Shown here: piece after piece, positions 15,074 through 23,734 of the stretch
Layout: every line of letters starts with the position of its first letter
Numbering within the stretch: the first letter of the stretch is position 1
Origin: CAZJJK01 sp964546285
GTDB lineage: Bacteria > Spirochaetota > Spirochaetia > Treponematales > Breznakiellaceae
Assembly (NCBI GenBank): GCA_964546285.1
Contig: CAZJJK010000028.1
Location: 1 to 29,797, forward strand
DNA: 29,797 bases
Direction of reading: 5' to 3'
Program-made: the position numbers and the translations under genes
Notes under the pieces: model-generated
The model's database searches: none
Told to the model about the DNA's origin: nothing
Seen by the model: the letters and a program-made list of their open reading frames with translations, nothing else

Positions 15074-15121
15074 TATATTTCAACTAATCGTCATAAAACT
15101 CGCGTCCCTATGGAGGTCCTA

Positions 15122-16231
15122 ATGATAAACGCTGGTATTATCGGCGCTACTGGCTACGGTGGCGCTGAACTGGTTCGTCTTTTATCGGCTCATCCCCAGG
15201 TAAGCCGTTTAGCTTTATCATCCACCAGTTTTGAGGGTGGCTTGATGGAAGCCGTGTATCCCAATTTCGCTAAGAGTTTGTCCGCCGAACTGCTCAAGGC
15301 AGAGGAGGTCGTGGAGGCTTCCGATGTGGTATTCGCCGCCTTACCTCATGGCGTCGGAGAAACCTTTGCCGCGCTTTGCGTCGCTAAGGGTGTCCCCTTT
15401 ATCGATCTTTCCGCGGATTTTCGTTTTGCCGAAGATGAGGAAAGTTTCAAGGCTTGGTACGGTAAGCCTTATGTTCACCCGGACCTGCGTCAAAAATCCG
15501 TTTACGGTCTGCCGGAGTTGAATAGAGACAAGCTCGCCTCAGCCTTGAACAACGGAAACTTGCTTGTCGCCAATCCCGGCTGTTATCCGACCGCCGCCGT
15601 GCTGGCGGCCTATCCGGCGTTAAAACTGGGTTGGCTGGCTAAAGGCGCCACCCTTATCGCTGACGCCGTTTCCGGCGTAACCGGTGCCGGCCGGACCCCA
15701 AATCAGACGACTCATTTTCCGGATTGCGCCGAATCGATCGCCGCCTATAAGGTAGGCGCGCATCGGCATTCGCCAGAAATAGCGCGGGTTCTCTCTCTTA
15801 TGGCGGGAGAACCGGTGCCGCTTGTCTTTACACCGCACTTGGCGCCCTATAATCGGGGCATACTATGTACGGTCTATCTTCCATTGTCTGAAAACATTGG
15901 GAAAAGATCCGCGCTGCCAGCCCAGCGGCCCCCGACTAGAGAAATGGAAGCCTCCGCCGCGGCTTTGCGCGACGAATACGCCGCTTTTTATAAGGCTGAG
16001 CCCTTTGTTCGGGTTCTGCCATATGGTTCCTCGGCGACTACCCGCAATGTTCGCTTATCAAATTATTGTGATCTTTCCGTTCATATCGATCAAAGCGGCA
16101 CGTTCCTGATTGTGGCGAGCGCTATCGATAATATGGTAAAGGGAGCGGCCGGCCAAGCTGTCCAGAATATGAATATTTTATTCGATTTTCCTGAGACCGC
16201 GGGTATAGACGCTCTTCCGGCGGCATTTTGA
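15122..16231 (+). CDS. argC: N-acetyl-gamma-glutamyl-phosphate reductase
   Basis: 369 residues from ATG 15122. An ATG at 15110 in frame is part of the GGAGGT ribosome site and is not the start. Reduces N-acetylglutamyl phosphate to the semialdehyde with NADPH (arginine step 3). Seen: the nucleotide-binding loop GATGYGGAELVRLL near the N-terminus, the catalytic Cys154 in VANPGCYPTA, and the catalytic His region HRHSPEI. First gene of the argC-J-B-D-G run; its TGA stop is 20 bases before the argJ start. Confidence 0.96.
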   Translation: MINAGIIGATGYGGAELVRLLSAHPQVSRLALSSTSFEGGLMEAVYPNFAKSLSAELLKAEEVVEASDVVFAALPHGVGETFAALCVAKGVPFIDLSADFRFAEDEESFKAWYGKPYVHPDLRQKSVYGLPELNRDKLASALNNGNLLVANPGCYPTAAVLAAYPALKLGWLAKGATLIADAVSGVTGAGRTPNQTTHFPDCAESIAAYKVGAHRHSPEIARVLSLMAGEPVPLVFTPHLAPYNRGILCTVYLPLSENIGKRSALPAQRPPTREMEASAAALRDEYAAFYKAEPFVRVLPYGSSATTRNVRLSNYCDLSVHIDQSGTFLIVASAIDNMVKGAAGQAVQNMNILFDFPETAGIDALPAAF

Positions 16232-16251
16232 GTCGGACTAAGGAGCCAGGA

Positions 16252-17478
16252 ATGAAGAAGCTAAGCGGTGGCGTCTGCGCGCCGAAGGGTTTTTCGGCTA
16301 ACGGTTTGTGGTGCGGTATAAGGAAAAAAGCCGATAAGAGGGACCTAGCCCTTATCGTATCGGAGTGCGACGCCTCGGCGGCTGGCGTATGTACGCTTAA
16401 TCTGGTTAAAGCGGCCAGCGTGCTAGTGACGAAGGCCCACCTTGAAGGCGGAAAGGCGAGGGCGATTGTTTGCAATTCAGGCAACGCCAACGCCTGTACC
16501 GGAGAGGAAGGCCTTGATGCCGCCCGGCGTATGGCGGAGGCGGCCGCCGGCAAAATAGGCTGCGCCTCTGAATTGGTGCTTGTCGGTTCTACTGGCGTTA
16601 TCGGCGTTCCCCTGGCGGTGGAAAAGATTGAGGCTGCCATGGACGCGTTGTTTTCTGGTTTGGACGCCACGGCTGCCGGTCATGAGGCGGCGTTGGAAGC
16701 GATTATGACCACCGATACCAGGAAAAAGGAAGCCGCGGTAGAAGTGGTTTTGGGAGGGAAAACGATCAGGATCGGCGCGATGGCTAAGGGTTCCGGCATG
16801 ATCCATCCTAATATGGGAACCATGCTTTGCTGGATTACGAGCGACGCGGCTATCATTCCGCCGCTTTTGGAAAAAGCGCTCCGCTCCGCCGTTAAGCGTT
16901 CATTCAACCGGGTAACGGTGGATGGGGATACCAGCACCAACGATTGCGTCGCGGTTCTCGCCAATGGTCTAGCCGAAAACGAGCTGATAGCGTCTGAATG
17001 CGCTGATTACGCCGTTTTCGCCGAAGCGCTGGAAGCTGTCTGCAAGTCTTTGGCCGTGGAACTCGCCAGGGACGGCGAGGGCGCTACCAAGCTTGTGCGC
17101 TGCTCGGTTTCCGGCGCCGACGACGAAGCCTCGGCGGAAACCTTAGCCAAAGCGGTCGTCTCCTCAAGTTTGGTCAAGGCCGCCTGTTTCGGCGCCGACG
17201 CCAACTGGGGACGTGTGCTGTGCGCCCTTGGCTATGCCGGCGTTGCCTTTGATCCAGCGAGCGTCGCCGTACGCTTCGCGTCCAAGGCTGGGGAACTGGA
17301 CGTTTGTCGAGGCGGGCAGGCTGTTCCCTTTTCTGAGGAAAAGGCGAAGAAAATATTATTGGAGAATGAAATATCGATATTGGTAGATATGAGGAGCGGC
17401 AAGAGCGGCTACGCGATGGCCTGGGGCTGCGACCTTAGCTACGACTATGTGAGAATCAACGGTGATTACCGCTCATAG
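16252..17478 (+). CDS. argJ: Bifunctional ornithine acetyltransferase / N-acetylglutamate synthase
   Basis: 408 residues from ATG 16252, behind AAGGAG. The frame is open back to a TTG at 16228 that overlaps the argC stop, but no ribosome site supports it. It transfers acetyl from N-acetylornithine to glutamate, recycling the acetyl group. The autocleavage site is HPNMGTML with nucleophile Thr190, where most homologues have ATML; GTML is a mild variant. Other family segments: CNSGNANACTG, DGDTSTNDC and FGADANWGRVLCA. Its presence implies the cyclic arginine pathway. Whether it also makes N-acetylglutamate from acetyl-CoA cannot be read from sequence. Confidence 0.96.
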   Translation: MKKLSGGVCAPKGFSANGLWCGIRKKADKRDLALIVSECDASAAGVCTLNLVKAASVLVTKAHLEGGKARAIVCNSGNANACTGEEGLDAARRMAEAAAGKIGCASELVLVGSTGVIGVPLAVEKIEAAMDALFSGLDATAAGHEAALEAIMTTDTRKKEAAVEVVLGGKTIRIGAMAKGSGMIHPNMGTMLCWITSDAAIIPPLLEKALRSAVKRSFNRVTVDGDTSTNDCVAVLANGLAENELIASECADYAVFAEALEAVCKSLAVELARDGEGATKLVRCSVSGADDEASAETLAKAVVSSSLVKAACFGADANWGRVLCALGYAGVAFDPASVAVRFASKAGELDVCRGGQAVPFSEEKAKKILLENEISILVDMRSGKSGYAMAWGCDLSYDYVRINGDYRS

Positions 17479-17480
17479 CG

Positions 17481-17505
17481 GGCGGCTGGCGCCATAAAAG
17501 CCGCC
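17481..17505 (+). promoter_or_regulatory. Intercistronic hairpin between argJ and argB
   Basis: GGCGGCT (17481-17487) and AGCCGCC (17499-17505) form a perfect 7-pair stem just after the argJ stop. No T-run follows. It could stabilise or partly attenuate the transcript. Confidence 0.4.
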
Positions 17506-17576
17506 GAGAGCGGTTAAACACAAGGGAGCCTTAAACGCTTTAGTTTTTCGGGCTTCACAAAAAAAGGAGCGGCTTC

Positions 17577-18455
17577 ATGGGTGCGTCAAAGGTAACAAAT
17601 CCCGTTCGTGCTGAAATCCTAGTCCAGGCTCTGCCCTATATCCAAGAATTTATGGGGAAGACCATTGTTGTCAAATACGGCGGCAACGCCATGATCAACG
17701 CGGAGCTCAAGGCCGCCGTTATTCAAGATCTGGTGTTGATGTCTTGCGTCGGTATTAGGACTGTCCTGGTTCACGGCGGCGGACCGGAGATAGAGTCGCT
17801 CCTTAAGAAAACCGGCAAGGAAAGCCGTTTTGTCAAAGGCCTGCGCTATACCGATGAGGAAACCATGGAAGCGGTGCAGATGGTTCTTTGCGGCAAGGTG
17901 AATAAAGATATAGTGGCTCTTATCCAGAGGGCTGGCGGCCGGGCCATCGGTCTCTGTGGCCTTGATGGCGGCTTGCTGCGCGCGCGACGCCTACGGCTTG
18001 GCGGCGAGGATCTGGGTTTGGTCGGTGATATAGTCAAGGTCGAAAGCGCGCCGCTTCTGGACGTGCTGGCCAAGAACTATGTGCCGGTCGTCTCCACCGT
18101 TGCCCTTGGGGTGGAGGACGCCTCCGGCGAAGCCTTAAACGTCAACGCCGATACGGCCGCGGCCGCTCTGGCGGCTGCCCTGGGAGCCGAGAAGCTGGTA
18201 TTGATGACCGATGTTGTCGGCATCCTGCGCGACATCCATAATATGGATTCGCTTATCAAACAAGCTAGCTTGGCCGATTTAGACTGTCTTGTCGCGGAAG
18301 GCGTGGTGAGTAAGGGTATGATCCCCAAGGTGGAATGCTGCCGGACAGCGCTGTCCGGCGGCGTCCGCAAGGCCCACATTATTGATGGCCGGGTTCCTCA
18401 TTCTCTTTTGGTGGAATTATTTACTGATGAGGGTGTTGGCACGATGATTGCGTGA
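17577..18455 (+). CDS. argB: Acetylglutamate kinase
   Basis: 292 residues. Start ATG 17577 follows AAAAAGGAGC. Phosphorylates N-acetylglutamate with ATP (arginine step 2, normally the arginine-inhibited step). Seen: TIVVKYGGNAM with the catalytic Lys near residue 34, VLVHGGGPEIESLLKKTGKE for substrate binding, NVNADTAAAALAAALGAEKL and the C-terminal SKGMIPKVECC. An N-terminal extension of about 25 residues (RAEILVQALPYIQEF) is of the type seen in arginine-sensitive, hexameric enzymes, so feedback inhibition is plausible. It follows argJ by 98 bases. Confidence 0.96.
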   Translation: MGASKVTNPVRAEILVQALPYIQEFMGKTIVVKYGGNAMINAELKAAVIQDLVLMSCVGIRTVLVHGGGPEIESLLKKTGKESRFVKGLRYTDEETMEAVQMVLCGKVNKDIVALIQRAGGRAIGLCGLDGGLLRARRLRLGGEDLGLVGDIVKVESAPLLDVLAKNYVPVVSTVALGVEDASGEALNVNADTAAAALAAALGAEKLVLMTDVVGILRDIHNMDSLIKQASLADLDCLVAEGVVSKGMIPKVECCRTALSGGVRKAHIIDGRVPHSLLVELFTDEGVGTMIA

Positions 18456-18624
18456 TCGCGCGGCGCGGTCAACCCGGCCCGACGCTTCGCGCGGAAATCC
18501 GTCCATGGCTTTCCGCGCTGCCCAAAGTCCGGCTCCGCCATCCTGGCTCCGCACGGACTTCGAGGCCGCGCCGGGTCGGAACGCCCGCGCCGGGCGATAT
18601 TGACGAAATAAGTGGAGGATTGCG
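18456..18624 (+). repeat. GC-rich, multi-hairpin spacer between argB and argD
   Basis: No gene. Perfect stems: GCGCGGAAA (18489-18497) with TTTCCGCGC (18510-18518), AAGTCCG (18525-18531) with CGGACTT (18554-18560), and GCCCG (18583-18587) with CGGGC (18591-18595). Its composition differs from the flanking genes. It looks like an intergenic palindromic repeat cluster (REP-like), but no second copy is present in the window. The argD ribosome site GGAGG is at its end. Confidence 0.55.
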
Positions 18625-19952
18625 ATGAACGACTATTTTATGAATACCTATCACAGGCTTCCGGTGGTATTCGCTGGGGGCGAAGGCGCTCGGCTAAGGG
18701 ATATAGACGGGAAATGGTACNNNNNNNNNNNNNNNNNNNNNNNNNNNNNNNNNNNNNNNNNNNNNNNNNNNNNNNNNNNNNNNNNNNNNNNNNNNNNNNN
18801 NNNNNNNNNNNNNNNNNNNNGGTATTCGCTGGGGGCGAAGGCGCTCGGCTAAGGGATATAGACGGGAAATGGTACCTGGATTTTTCCGCGGGTATCGCCG
18901 TAAATTGTCTGGGACATAATCACCCAGCCCTGGTGGCCGCTATAGCCAACCAAGCCGCCAAACTGATCCATACATCGAATTATTACCTGTCTGATCAGGC
19001 TCTGGCCTTTGCCCAGGAACTGGTGGCCGCCTGCGCGCCGGTCGGTATGAAAACCGTCTTTTTAGGTAATTCCGGCGCTGAGGCTAATGAGGCCGCGGTA
19101 AAGATTGCCCGCAAATACTCGCTGAAAAAGTATGGCCCCGGTCGGCATCGAATTATTACCCTTAAAGGAAGTTTTCATGGAAGGACCATAACCACCCTGG
19201 CGGCGACCGGACAGGATCGCTTCCATACGAATTTTGGCCCCTTTACGGAAGGCTTCCTGTACCTTGACTCTGGTGATCTTGGAGCCTTGGACCGCGCCCT
19301 GGATGGAACGGTCTGCGGCCTCCTTTTGGAACCAGTCCAGGGAGAGAGCGGTATTCGGCCTCAGGACCCCGCCTTTGTTAAGGCGGCCGCCGCCCTCTGC
19401 GCCGAACGGGACGCGCTTTTATTATTCGATGAAATCCAGTCCGGCGTCGGGAGAACCGGGAGCTTCCTGGCCTGTGAAAAATACGGCCTTAAGCCGGATG
19501 TCGTGACCCTCGCCAAGGGACTGGCCGGCGGGGTTCCGGTAGGCGCCATCTTGGCGGGAGAGAGGACAGCGGAAGTTTTAGGCGTTGGCGATCATGGCAG
19601 CACCTTTGGCGGTAACCCGCTGGCCGCCGCCGCCGGCCGCGTCGTCCTAGCCATCGTCAATCAAAGCGGCTTTCTAGCGGAAATCGCGCGTAAGGGTGAA
19701 TTTATCCGGAACAGCGTCGCGGCCTGGCGGCACCCCCTGGTAAAGCAAATTCGAGGGGAAGGCCTAATGATCGGCATCGATATCGATATAGACGCCTGGC
19801 CTGTTTTAGAAGCCGCCCTGGCCAAGGGCTTGCTGCTTCTGTCCGCCGGGCCGAAAACCCTGCGTATGCTGCCGCCTTATATTATTAGCGATGAGGAAAT
19901 CGCCGAGGGTCTCGGCCTCCTCAAGCACGTTCTGGACGGCGTAAAGGAATAA
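18625..19952 (+). CDS. argD: Acetylornithine aminotransferase (false gap inside)
   Basis: Start ATG 18625 follows GTGGAGG. Converts N-acetylglutamate semialdehyde to N-acetylornithine with PLP (step 4). The window contains 32 codons, then 100 N, then the same 55 bases again (18666-18720 equals 18821-18875). Removing 18721-18875 restores one open frame of 390 residues, the normal ArgD length, reading MNTYHRLPVVFAGGEGARLR... then DIDGKWYLDFSAGIAVN. Active-site segments: GNSGAEANEAAVKIARKYS, LLFDEIQSGVGRTG with the PLP-binding Asp, and TLAKGLAGGVPVGA with the Schiff-base Lys. The gene is probably intact; the frame shift is an artefact of the N-run. Confidence 0.95.
18721..18820. other. Assembly gap (100 N), probably false
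   Basis: The 55 bases on either side are identical, so the two contigs overlap and nothing need be missing. Confidence 0.95.
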
Positions 19953-19965
19953 GCCCTAGAACCAG

Positions 19966-19982
19966 CGCCGCGCTCAGCGGCG
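19966..19982 (+). promoter_or_regulatory. Hairpin before argG, like the one before argC
   Basis: CGCCGC-GCTCA-GCGGCG, a 6-pair hairpin with one base different from the argC-leader element at 15059-15073. Confidence 0.4.
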
Positions 19983-20017
19983 ATAAGGAAATAAGAAGCG
20001 AGAGAAGGAGCGTTCGT

Positions 20018-21223
20018 ATGAGGAAGAAAATCGTTTTAGCCTACTCAGGCGGCTTGGATACCACCGTGATTATTCCCTGGCTCAAAGAAAACTATGACGC
20101 CGATATCGTCGCCGTTTGCGTGGACGTGGGCCAGGAAGCGGATTGGGAAACCATAAAAGCGCGGGCCCTGTCTACCGGCGCCGTTTCCTGCCATGTCGCG
20201 GATGTTAAAAAAGAATATGTGGAGGACTATGTCTGGCCCGCCTTAAAAGCCGGCGCCGTCTATGAGGACAAATACCTCCTGGGCACCTCCACCGCTCGGC
20301 CTCTTATCGGCAAGGTACTGGTGGATTACGCCCGCAAGGAAGGAGCCTACGCCATCGCGCACGGCGCCACCGGTAAGGGCAATGACCAAGTTCGCTTTGA
20401 CCTGGCCATTATGGCCTTCGCGCCAGATCTTGAAATCATCGCCCCCTGGCGAACCTGGAATATTCAAAGCCGAGAGGAAGAGATAGCCTATCTGGAAAAA
20501 CGCGGCATTCCCGTGCCCATGAAAAAATCAGACTCCTACAGCCGCGACGACAATCTCTGGCATATCAGTCACGAAGGGCTGGAGCTGGAGGACCCGGCTA
20601 ACGAACCCTCGCTCAGCGGCATGCTGAAGATGACGGTTCCGCCGGAGAAGGCGCCGGATAAGGCGGAATATGTGGAACTGGATTTTGAAAAAGGCGTACC
20701 GGTGGCTATCAATGGTAAAAAGATGGATGGCGTATCTCTCATTTACGCCCTCAACAAGCTTGGCGGCGCTCACGGCGTCGGCATCGTTGACCTGGTGGAA
20801 AACCGCGTTGTCGGCATGAAAAGCCGCGGCGTCTACGAAACCCCCGGCGGCGCTATTCTCTACTTCGCCCACGCGGAGCTGGAGCACCTCTGCCTGGACC
20901 GCCAGACCTACAGCTTCAAGCAAAGCGTCAGCCAAAAGTTGGCTGAGCTGATCTATGGCGGTCTCTGGTTTACCCCTTTGCGCGAAGCCCTCTGCGCCTT
21001 TGTGGACTCTACCCAAACCGTGGTAAGCGGCAGGGTCCGCCTCAAACTCTATAAGGGCTCTATCAGCGCCGCCGGCGCGAGCTCGCCCTACAGCATGTAC
21101 AACACCGATATCGCCAGCTTCACCACCGGCGAACTCTACAACCACGCTGACGCCAAGGGCTTCATCAAGTTGTACGGCCTTCCGGTGTTGGTCCGTGCCC
21201 TGCGGGACCAAAAGAAAAAATAA
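20018..21223 (+). CDS. argG: Argininosuccinate synthase
   Basis: 401 residues. Start ATG 20018 follows GAGAAGGAG. Joins citrulline and aspartate with ATP. Seen: the ATP-pyrophosphatase loop VLAYSGGLDTTVIIPWL at the N-terminus, GTSTARPLIGKVLV, HGATGKGNDQVRFD, SYSRDDNLWHISHEG and GVYETPGGAIL. Full length. It closes the arg run. No argH or argF follows, so carbamoylation and the final lyase step must be encoded elsewhere. Confidence 0.97.
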   Translation: MRKKIVLAYSGGLDTTVIIPWLKENYDADIVAVCVDVGQEADWETIKARALSTGAVSCHVADVKKEYVEDYVWPALKAGAVYEDKYLLGTSTARPLIGKVLVDYARKEGAYAIAHGATGKGNDQVRFDLAIMAFAPDLEIIAPWRTWNIQSREEEIAYLEKRGIPVPMKKSDSYSRDDNLWHISHEGLELEDPANEPSLSGMLKMTVPPEKAPDKAEYVELDFEKGVPVAINGKKMDGVSLIYALNKLGGAHGVGIVDLVENRVVGMKSRGVYETPGGAILYFAHAELEHLCLDRQTYSFKQSVSQKLAELIYGGLWFTPLREALCAFVDSTQTVVSGRVRLKLYKGSISAAGASSPYSMYNTDIASFTTGELYNHADAKGFIKLYGLPVLVRALRDQKKK

Positions 21224-21230
21224 GCGAAGA

Positions 21231-21284
21231 CGGGGGGAAGAGAAGGGCGCCTTCTCTCCCCGCCCGCGCCCCCTCTCTCATCCC
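21231..21284. repeat. GC-rich hairpin repeat, copy 1 (54 bp)
   Basis: Matches 23735-23789 almost base for base, with small indels. GGGG-a-AGAGAAGG pairs with CCTTCTCT-CCCC around a short GCG loop, followed by a CCCGCGCCCCCTCTCT tail. It starts eight bases after the argG stop, where it could act as a 3' end structure. Confidence 0.75.
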
Positions 21285-21377
21285 ACGAAAGCGAGTAAAA
21301 GAGGAAATACTCCTCCATCGGTCTTACTAGCTGTTGCCAATTCTGTTGCGGTCCGGAACCGCTCATTTTCATAAAAG

Positions 21378-21516
21378 CTTTCAAAGGTCTTCAACTTTTG
21401 AAAGCCGACAATAATGGCAAGCGCAGTTTTATTATTTGTATTGTATGTAGATAATAAGCCTCGCAATAAAATTGTGAGAGGTTCTTGCGAAAATAAGCGA
21501 CTTTTGCAAGAACCTC
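21378..21516. repeat. Three-hairpin dispersed repeat, copy 2 (139 bp)
   Basis: Second copy of 13973-14117, lacking six bases in the middle (GCTATT). In hairpin 1 one stem pair becomes G-T. In hairpin 2 the C-to-T change keeps the pair as G-T, so pairing largely survives. It lies in the 380-base gene-free stretch between argG and the ORF at 21604. The remaining bases there show only a GAGGA/TCCTC hairpin and no gene. Confidence 0.8.
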
Positions 21517-21603
21517 AAAGAGTTGAATATAGGCGCGCGCCATCGTATAAGAGGCTCTCCGTTCTTTGGCTGATGTCGCGTCACCCGCGCTTCAAAACGC
21601 CGC

Positions 21604-22128
21604 TTAGGGCATGAGCCGGCGCCAATAGTTTGAATCATAGCCGTCGAATGAAACGCGGTAGAGGAATTGAGTCTGAAAGGCGTAGTCCTTGGCGATGAAA
21701 GCTGGGTCGTCATCGACATCGCCGATGGGGAAAACGCCAAAACCGAAGCCGAAGCTCAGACCATAGAACGTGATAAGGTTGATGGCGGCGGTCGCGAAAA
21801 ATCCGTTGCCCATGAGCGGCCGGAGTTCGTCCGGCAAGAGGAAGTGGCTTTCCAATCCCGTGTCAACCTCAAGCGTTCCCCCTTGCCAGCGGTATTCCCC
21901 CGCCAGTCCTATTTTGGCCGTATTCGGTCCGGTTCCGGTGTAGAGGTCGAAAAGGACGCGGGGACGGAAAATCAAGGCGCCGTCGCGCGAACGCCAGGCG
22001 GACCAATCGGCCTGGGCCGCGATATGCGCGTCCATCCCGTATCTTCGATATGGCAAATATAGGCTCGGATATCGGCCGCGGCCGATATCCCCCTCGTAAA
22101 AACACGCTTGGTCTATCCATAGATTCAC
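21604..22128 (-). pseudogene. Possible 5'-truncated outer-membrane barrel-like protein
   Basis: The frame encodes 174 residues from a GTG at 22128 that has no ribosome site. The sequence alternates polar and hydrophobic residues (YGMDAHIAAQADWSAW, ALIFRPRVLFDLYTGTG, TAKIGLAGEYRWQGGTLEVD, LSFGFGFGVFPIGDV), as in beta-barrel outer-membrane proteins, and ends in YRVSFDGYDSNYWRRLMP. Coding-like sequence continues upstream in frame (FHRYVANGRCNRDI) until a TAG at about 22199. No start codon with a ribosome site or signal peptide is found there. It may therefore be the 3' remnant of a larger barrel gene, or an intact family with an unusual start. Not recognised further. Confidence 0.4.
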
Positions 22129-22277
22129 GATATCGCGATTACAGCGTCCATTAGCTACATAGCGATGAAACGCGGGCTGAGAAAGGTCTTTACACGGTTC
22201 CTACTCAGCTCATAAGTAATCGTTATCCCCGCAATGAGCCAAAATTCTAAGGCCGCGATGGATAAAGCGCCCTCCCC

Positions 22278-23633
22278 CTAATCATCCTGCCCGAAGACCT
22301 CCAGCTTAGATTCCACAAGTCCGGGCTTGTTGTCGCCGTGCTTGACGAAGCTCATGGTTAGGAAGGCGAACGCCACGAAAATAGCGGCGTAGGGGAAGAG
22401 GGTGGTCATGCCGATCTGGTCCATNNNNNNNNNNNNNNNNNNNNNNNNNNNNNNNNNNNNNNNNNNNNNNNNNNNNNNNNNNNNNNNNNNNNNNNNNNNN
22501 NNNNNNNNNNNNNNNNNNNNNNNNATGGCCGCGATGTTGGCCATGAGCAGGGTGGTGTTGTAGTTAAGGTTGAGCACGTTCGGCGCGTAGACGGAGTACT
22601 TGCTCGTGACCGCGTTGTAGCCCATAAACCAGAACACCACGGAGGAGAGGATGAGCAACAGGGAGGCGAACTCGGAGTGGGACAGCTTGTGTTTGCCGTC
22701 CACCAGGGCCTTTTCGTCGTCCGCGATACCGTACCTCTTACTGTCCTCCTGCATTTCGGCGGCGAAACGAGGCTCCTTCACCTTCCAAAGGAAAATGACC
22801 AGGGCAAGCAGCATGATGCCGGCGATGGTTAAAAAGAAGCCGGTGTAGCTCATGAAAGCGTTCCTGGCGGAGCTGGTGGCGAACACGATGCCTAAAATGA
22901 GGACGATGATGCCGCCCGCCGTCCCCATAAGATTGATCACCGCATTGGCCTTGGACCGCAAAGGCTTCATCGTTACGTCGGGCATAAGGGCGACCGCCGG
23001 CGAGCGGAAGGTGGCCATGGCCACGAGGGCGATGAAGAGGACAAGAATGAAGAAGACGAGCTGGCGCGGCTGGCTCCGCGTCACATCCCAGGCATAGGCT
23101 TGTCGGGCCGGTACCACGTAGCTCGTGTAAAGGTTTATTTCTTTCCCGGTTTCTTCAAAGACGCCGACGCTTTCCGGGTTAAGGGACATGAATTCGGCCT
23201 TTGTGAACAACGCGGCCAGCTCGTACTCGTCGCCGTCGGGTGTCTTGAGCTCGCGTGAATAGTCCGCGTCGTAGAGGACCCCAAGGGCCTTTGGACTTGT
23301 CACCTCGGTGATCTCGGCGATGGCGGTCTTCTGGGCGTTGTCCACAAAACTGAGGCTTATAAAGGCCACAACCGCGACCAGGGTTCCCACGATGATGAAA
23401 GGTGTGCGTTTACCGCGCTTGCTCGCGCATTTATCGGAGATCGCGCCGAAAAGAGGCAGCAAGAATAAGGCCAGGATATTGTCCAAGGCCATGACTATGC
23501 CGGATAAAGCCTGCGGCAGTCCGAATTTATCGGTCAGGATCTTAGGAATGATAGTATCGTACGCCTGCCAAAAGGTGGAGATAAGAAAAAAGGCGAAGCC
23601 GACGAAAATGACGCGCTTATAATTCAATTTCAT
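22278..23633 (-). CDS. MFS sugar transporter, SLC45/GPH-like (assembly gap inside)
   Basis: Start ATG 23633 follows GGAG. The N-terminal membrane segments are seen (RVIFVGFAFFLISTFWQAYD, ALDNILALFLLPLFGAIS), then the cytoplasmic loop motif SDKCASKRGKRTPFI typical of SLC45/GPH-type MFS carriers. A hydrophilic insert of about 90 residues sits between helices 3 and 4, then VALMPDVTMKPLRSKANAVI and later helices. The N-run removes the stretch between LLMANIAA and MDQIGMTTLFPYAAIF. By comparison with the usual 12-helix layout, about three helices are missing, more than the 33 codons of N allow. Likely substrate: a di- or oligosaccharide with H+ or Na+. The nearby glycosidases fit but are distant. 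Confidence 0.85.
   Translation of the reverse strand: MKLNYKRVIFVGFAFFLISTFWQAYDTIIPKILTDKFGLPQALSGIVMALDNILALFLLPLFGAISDKCASKRGKRTPFIIVGTLVAVVAFISLSFVDNAQKTAIAEITEVTSPKALGVLYDADYSRELKTPDGDEYELAALFTKAEFMSLNPESVGVFEETGKEINLYTSYVVPARQAYAWDVTRSQPRQLVFFILVLFIALVAMATFRSPAVALMPDVTMKPLRSKANAVINLMGTAGGIIVLILGIVFATSSARNAFMSYTGFFLTIAGIMLLALVIFLWKVKEPRFAAEMQEDSKRYGIADDEKALVDGKHKLSHSEFASLLLILSSVVFWFMGYNAVTSKYSVYAPNVLNLNYNTTLLMANIAAXXXXXXXXXXXXXXXXXXXXXXXXXXXXXXXXXXMDQIGMTTLFPYAAIFVAFAFLTMSFVKHGDNKPGLVESKLEVFGQDD
22425..22524. other. Assembly gap (100 N), probably longer in reality
   Basis: The flanks do not repeat each other. The transporter around it seems to lack roughly three transmembrane helices (about 85-100 residues), so the true gap is probably nearer 250-300 bases. 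Confidence 0.7.
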
Positions 23634-23734
23634 GTGAATTCTCCTGCCGTTCGGGATCGGTGGCGCGCGGGGCGCCGTGGCCTACCAGATGGTACTATCA
23701 ATCGCGCGAGCTGTCATCTGAATTCGCGCCGAGG

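Noticed and set aside
18612..19952. Continuous 446-residue frame through the argD gap
   Set aside because: It uses the wrong frame before the N-run. The true ArgD start is ATG 18625, and the frame is restored by removing the duplicated 55 bases and the N.
21667..22062. 131-residue plus-strand frame
   Set aside because: Antisense to the barrel-like frame, which has the better protein-like pattern; no ribosome site or recognisable domain.
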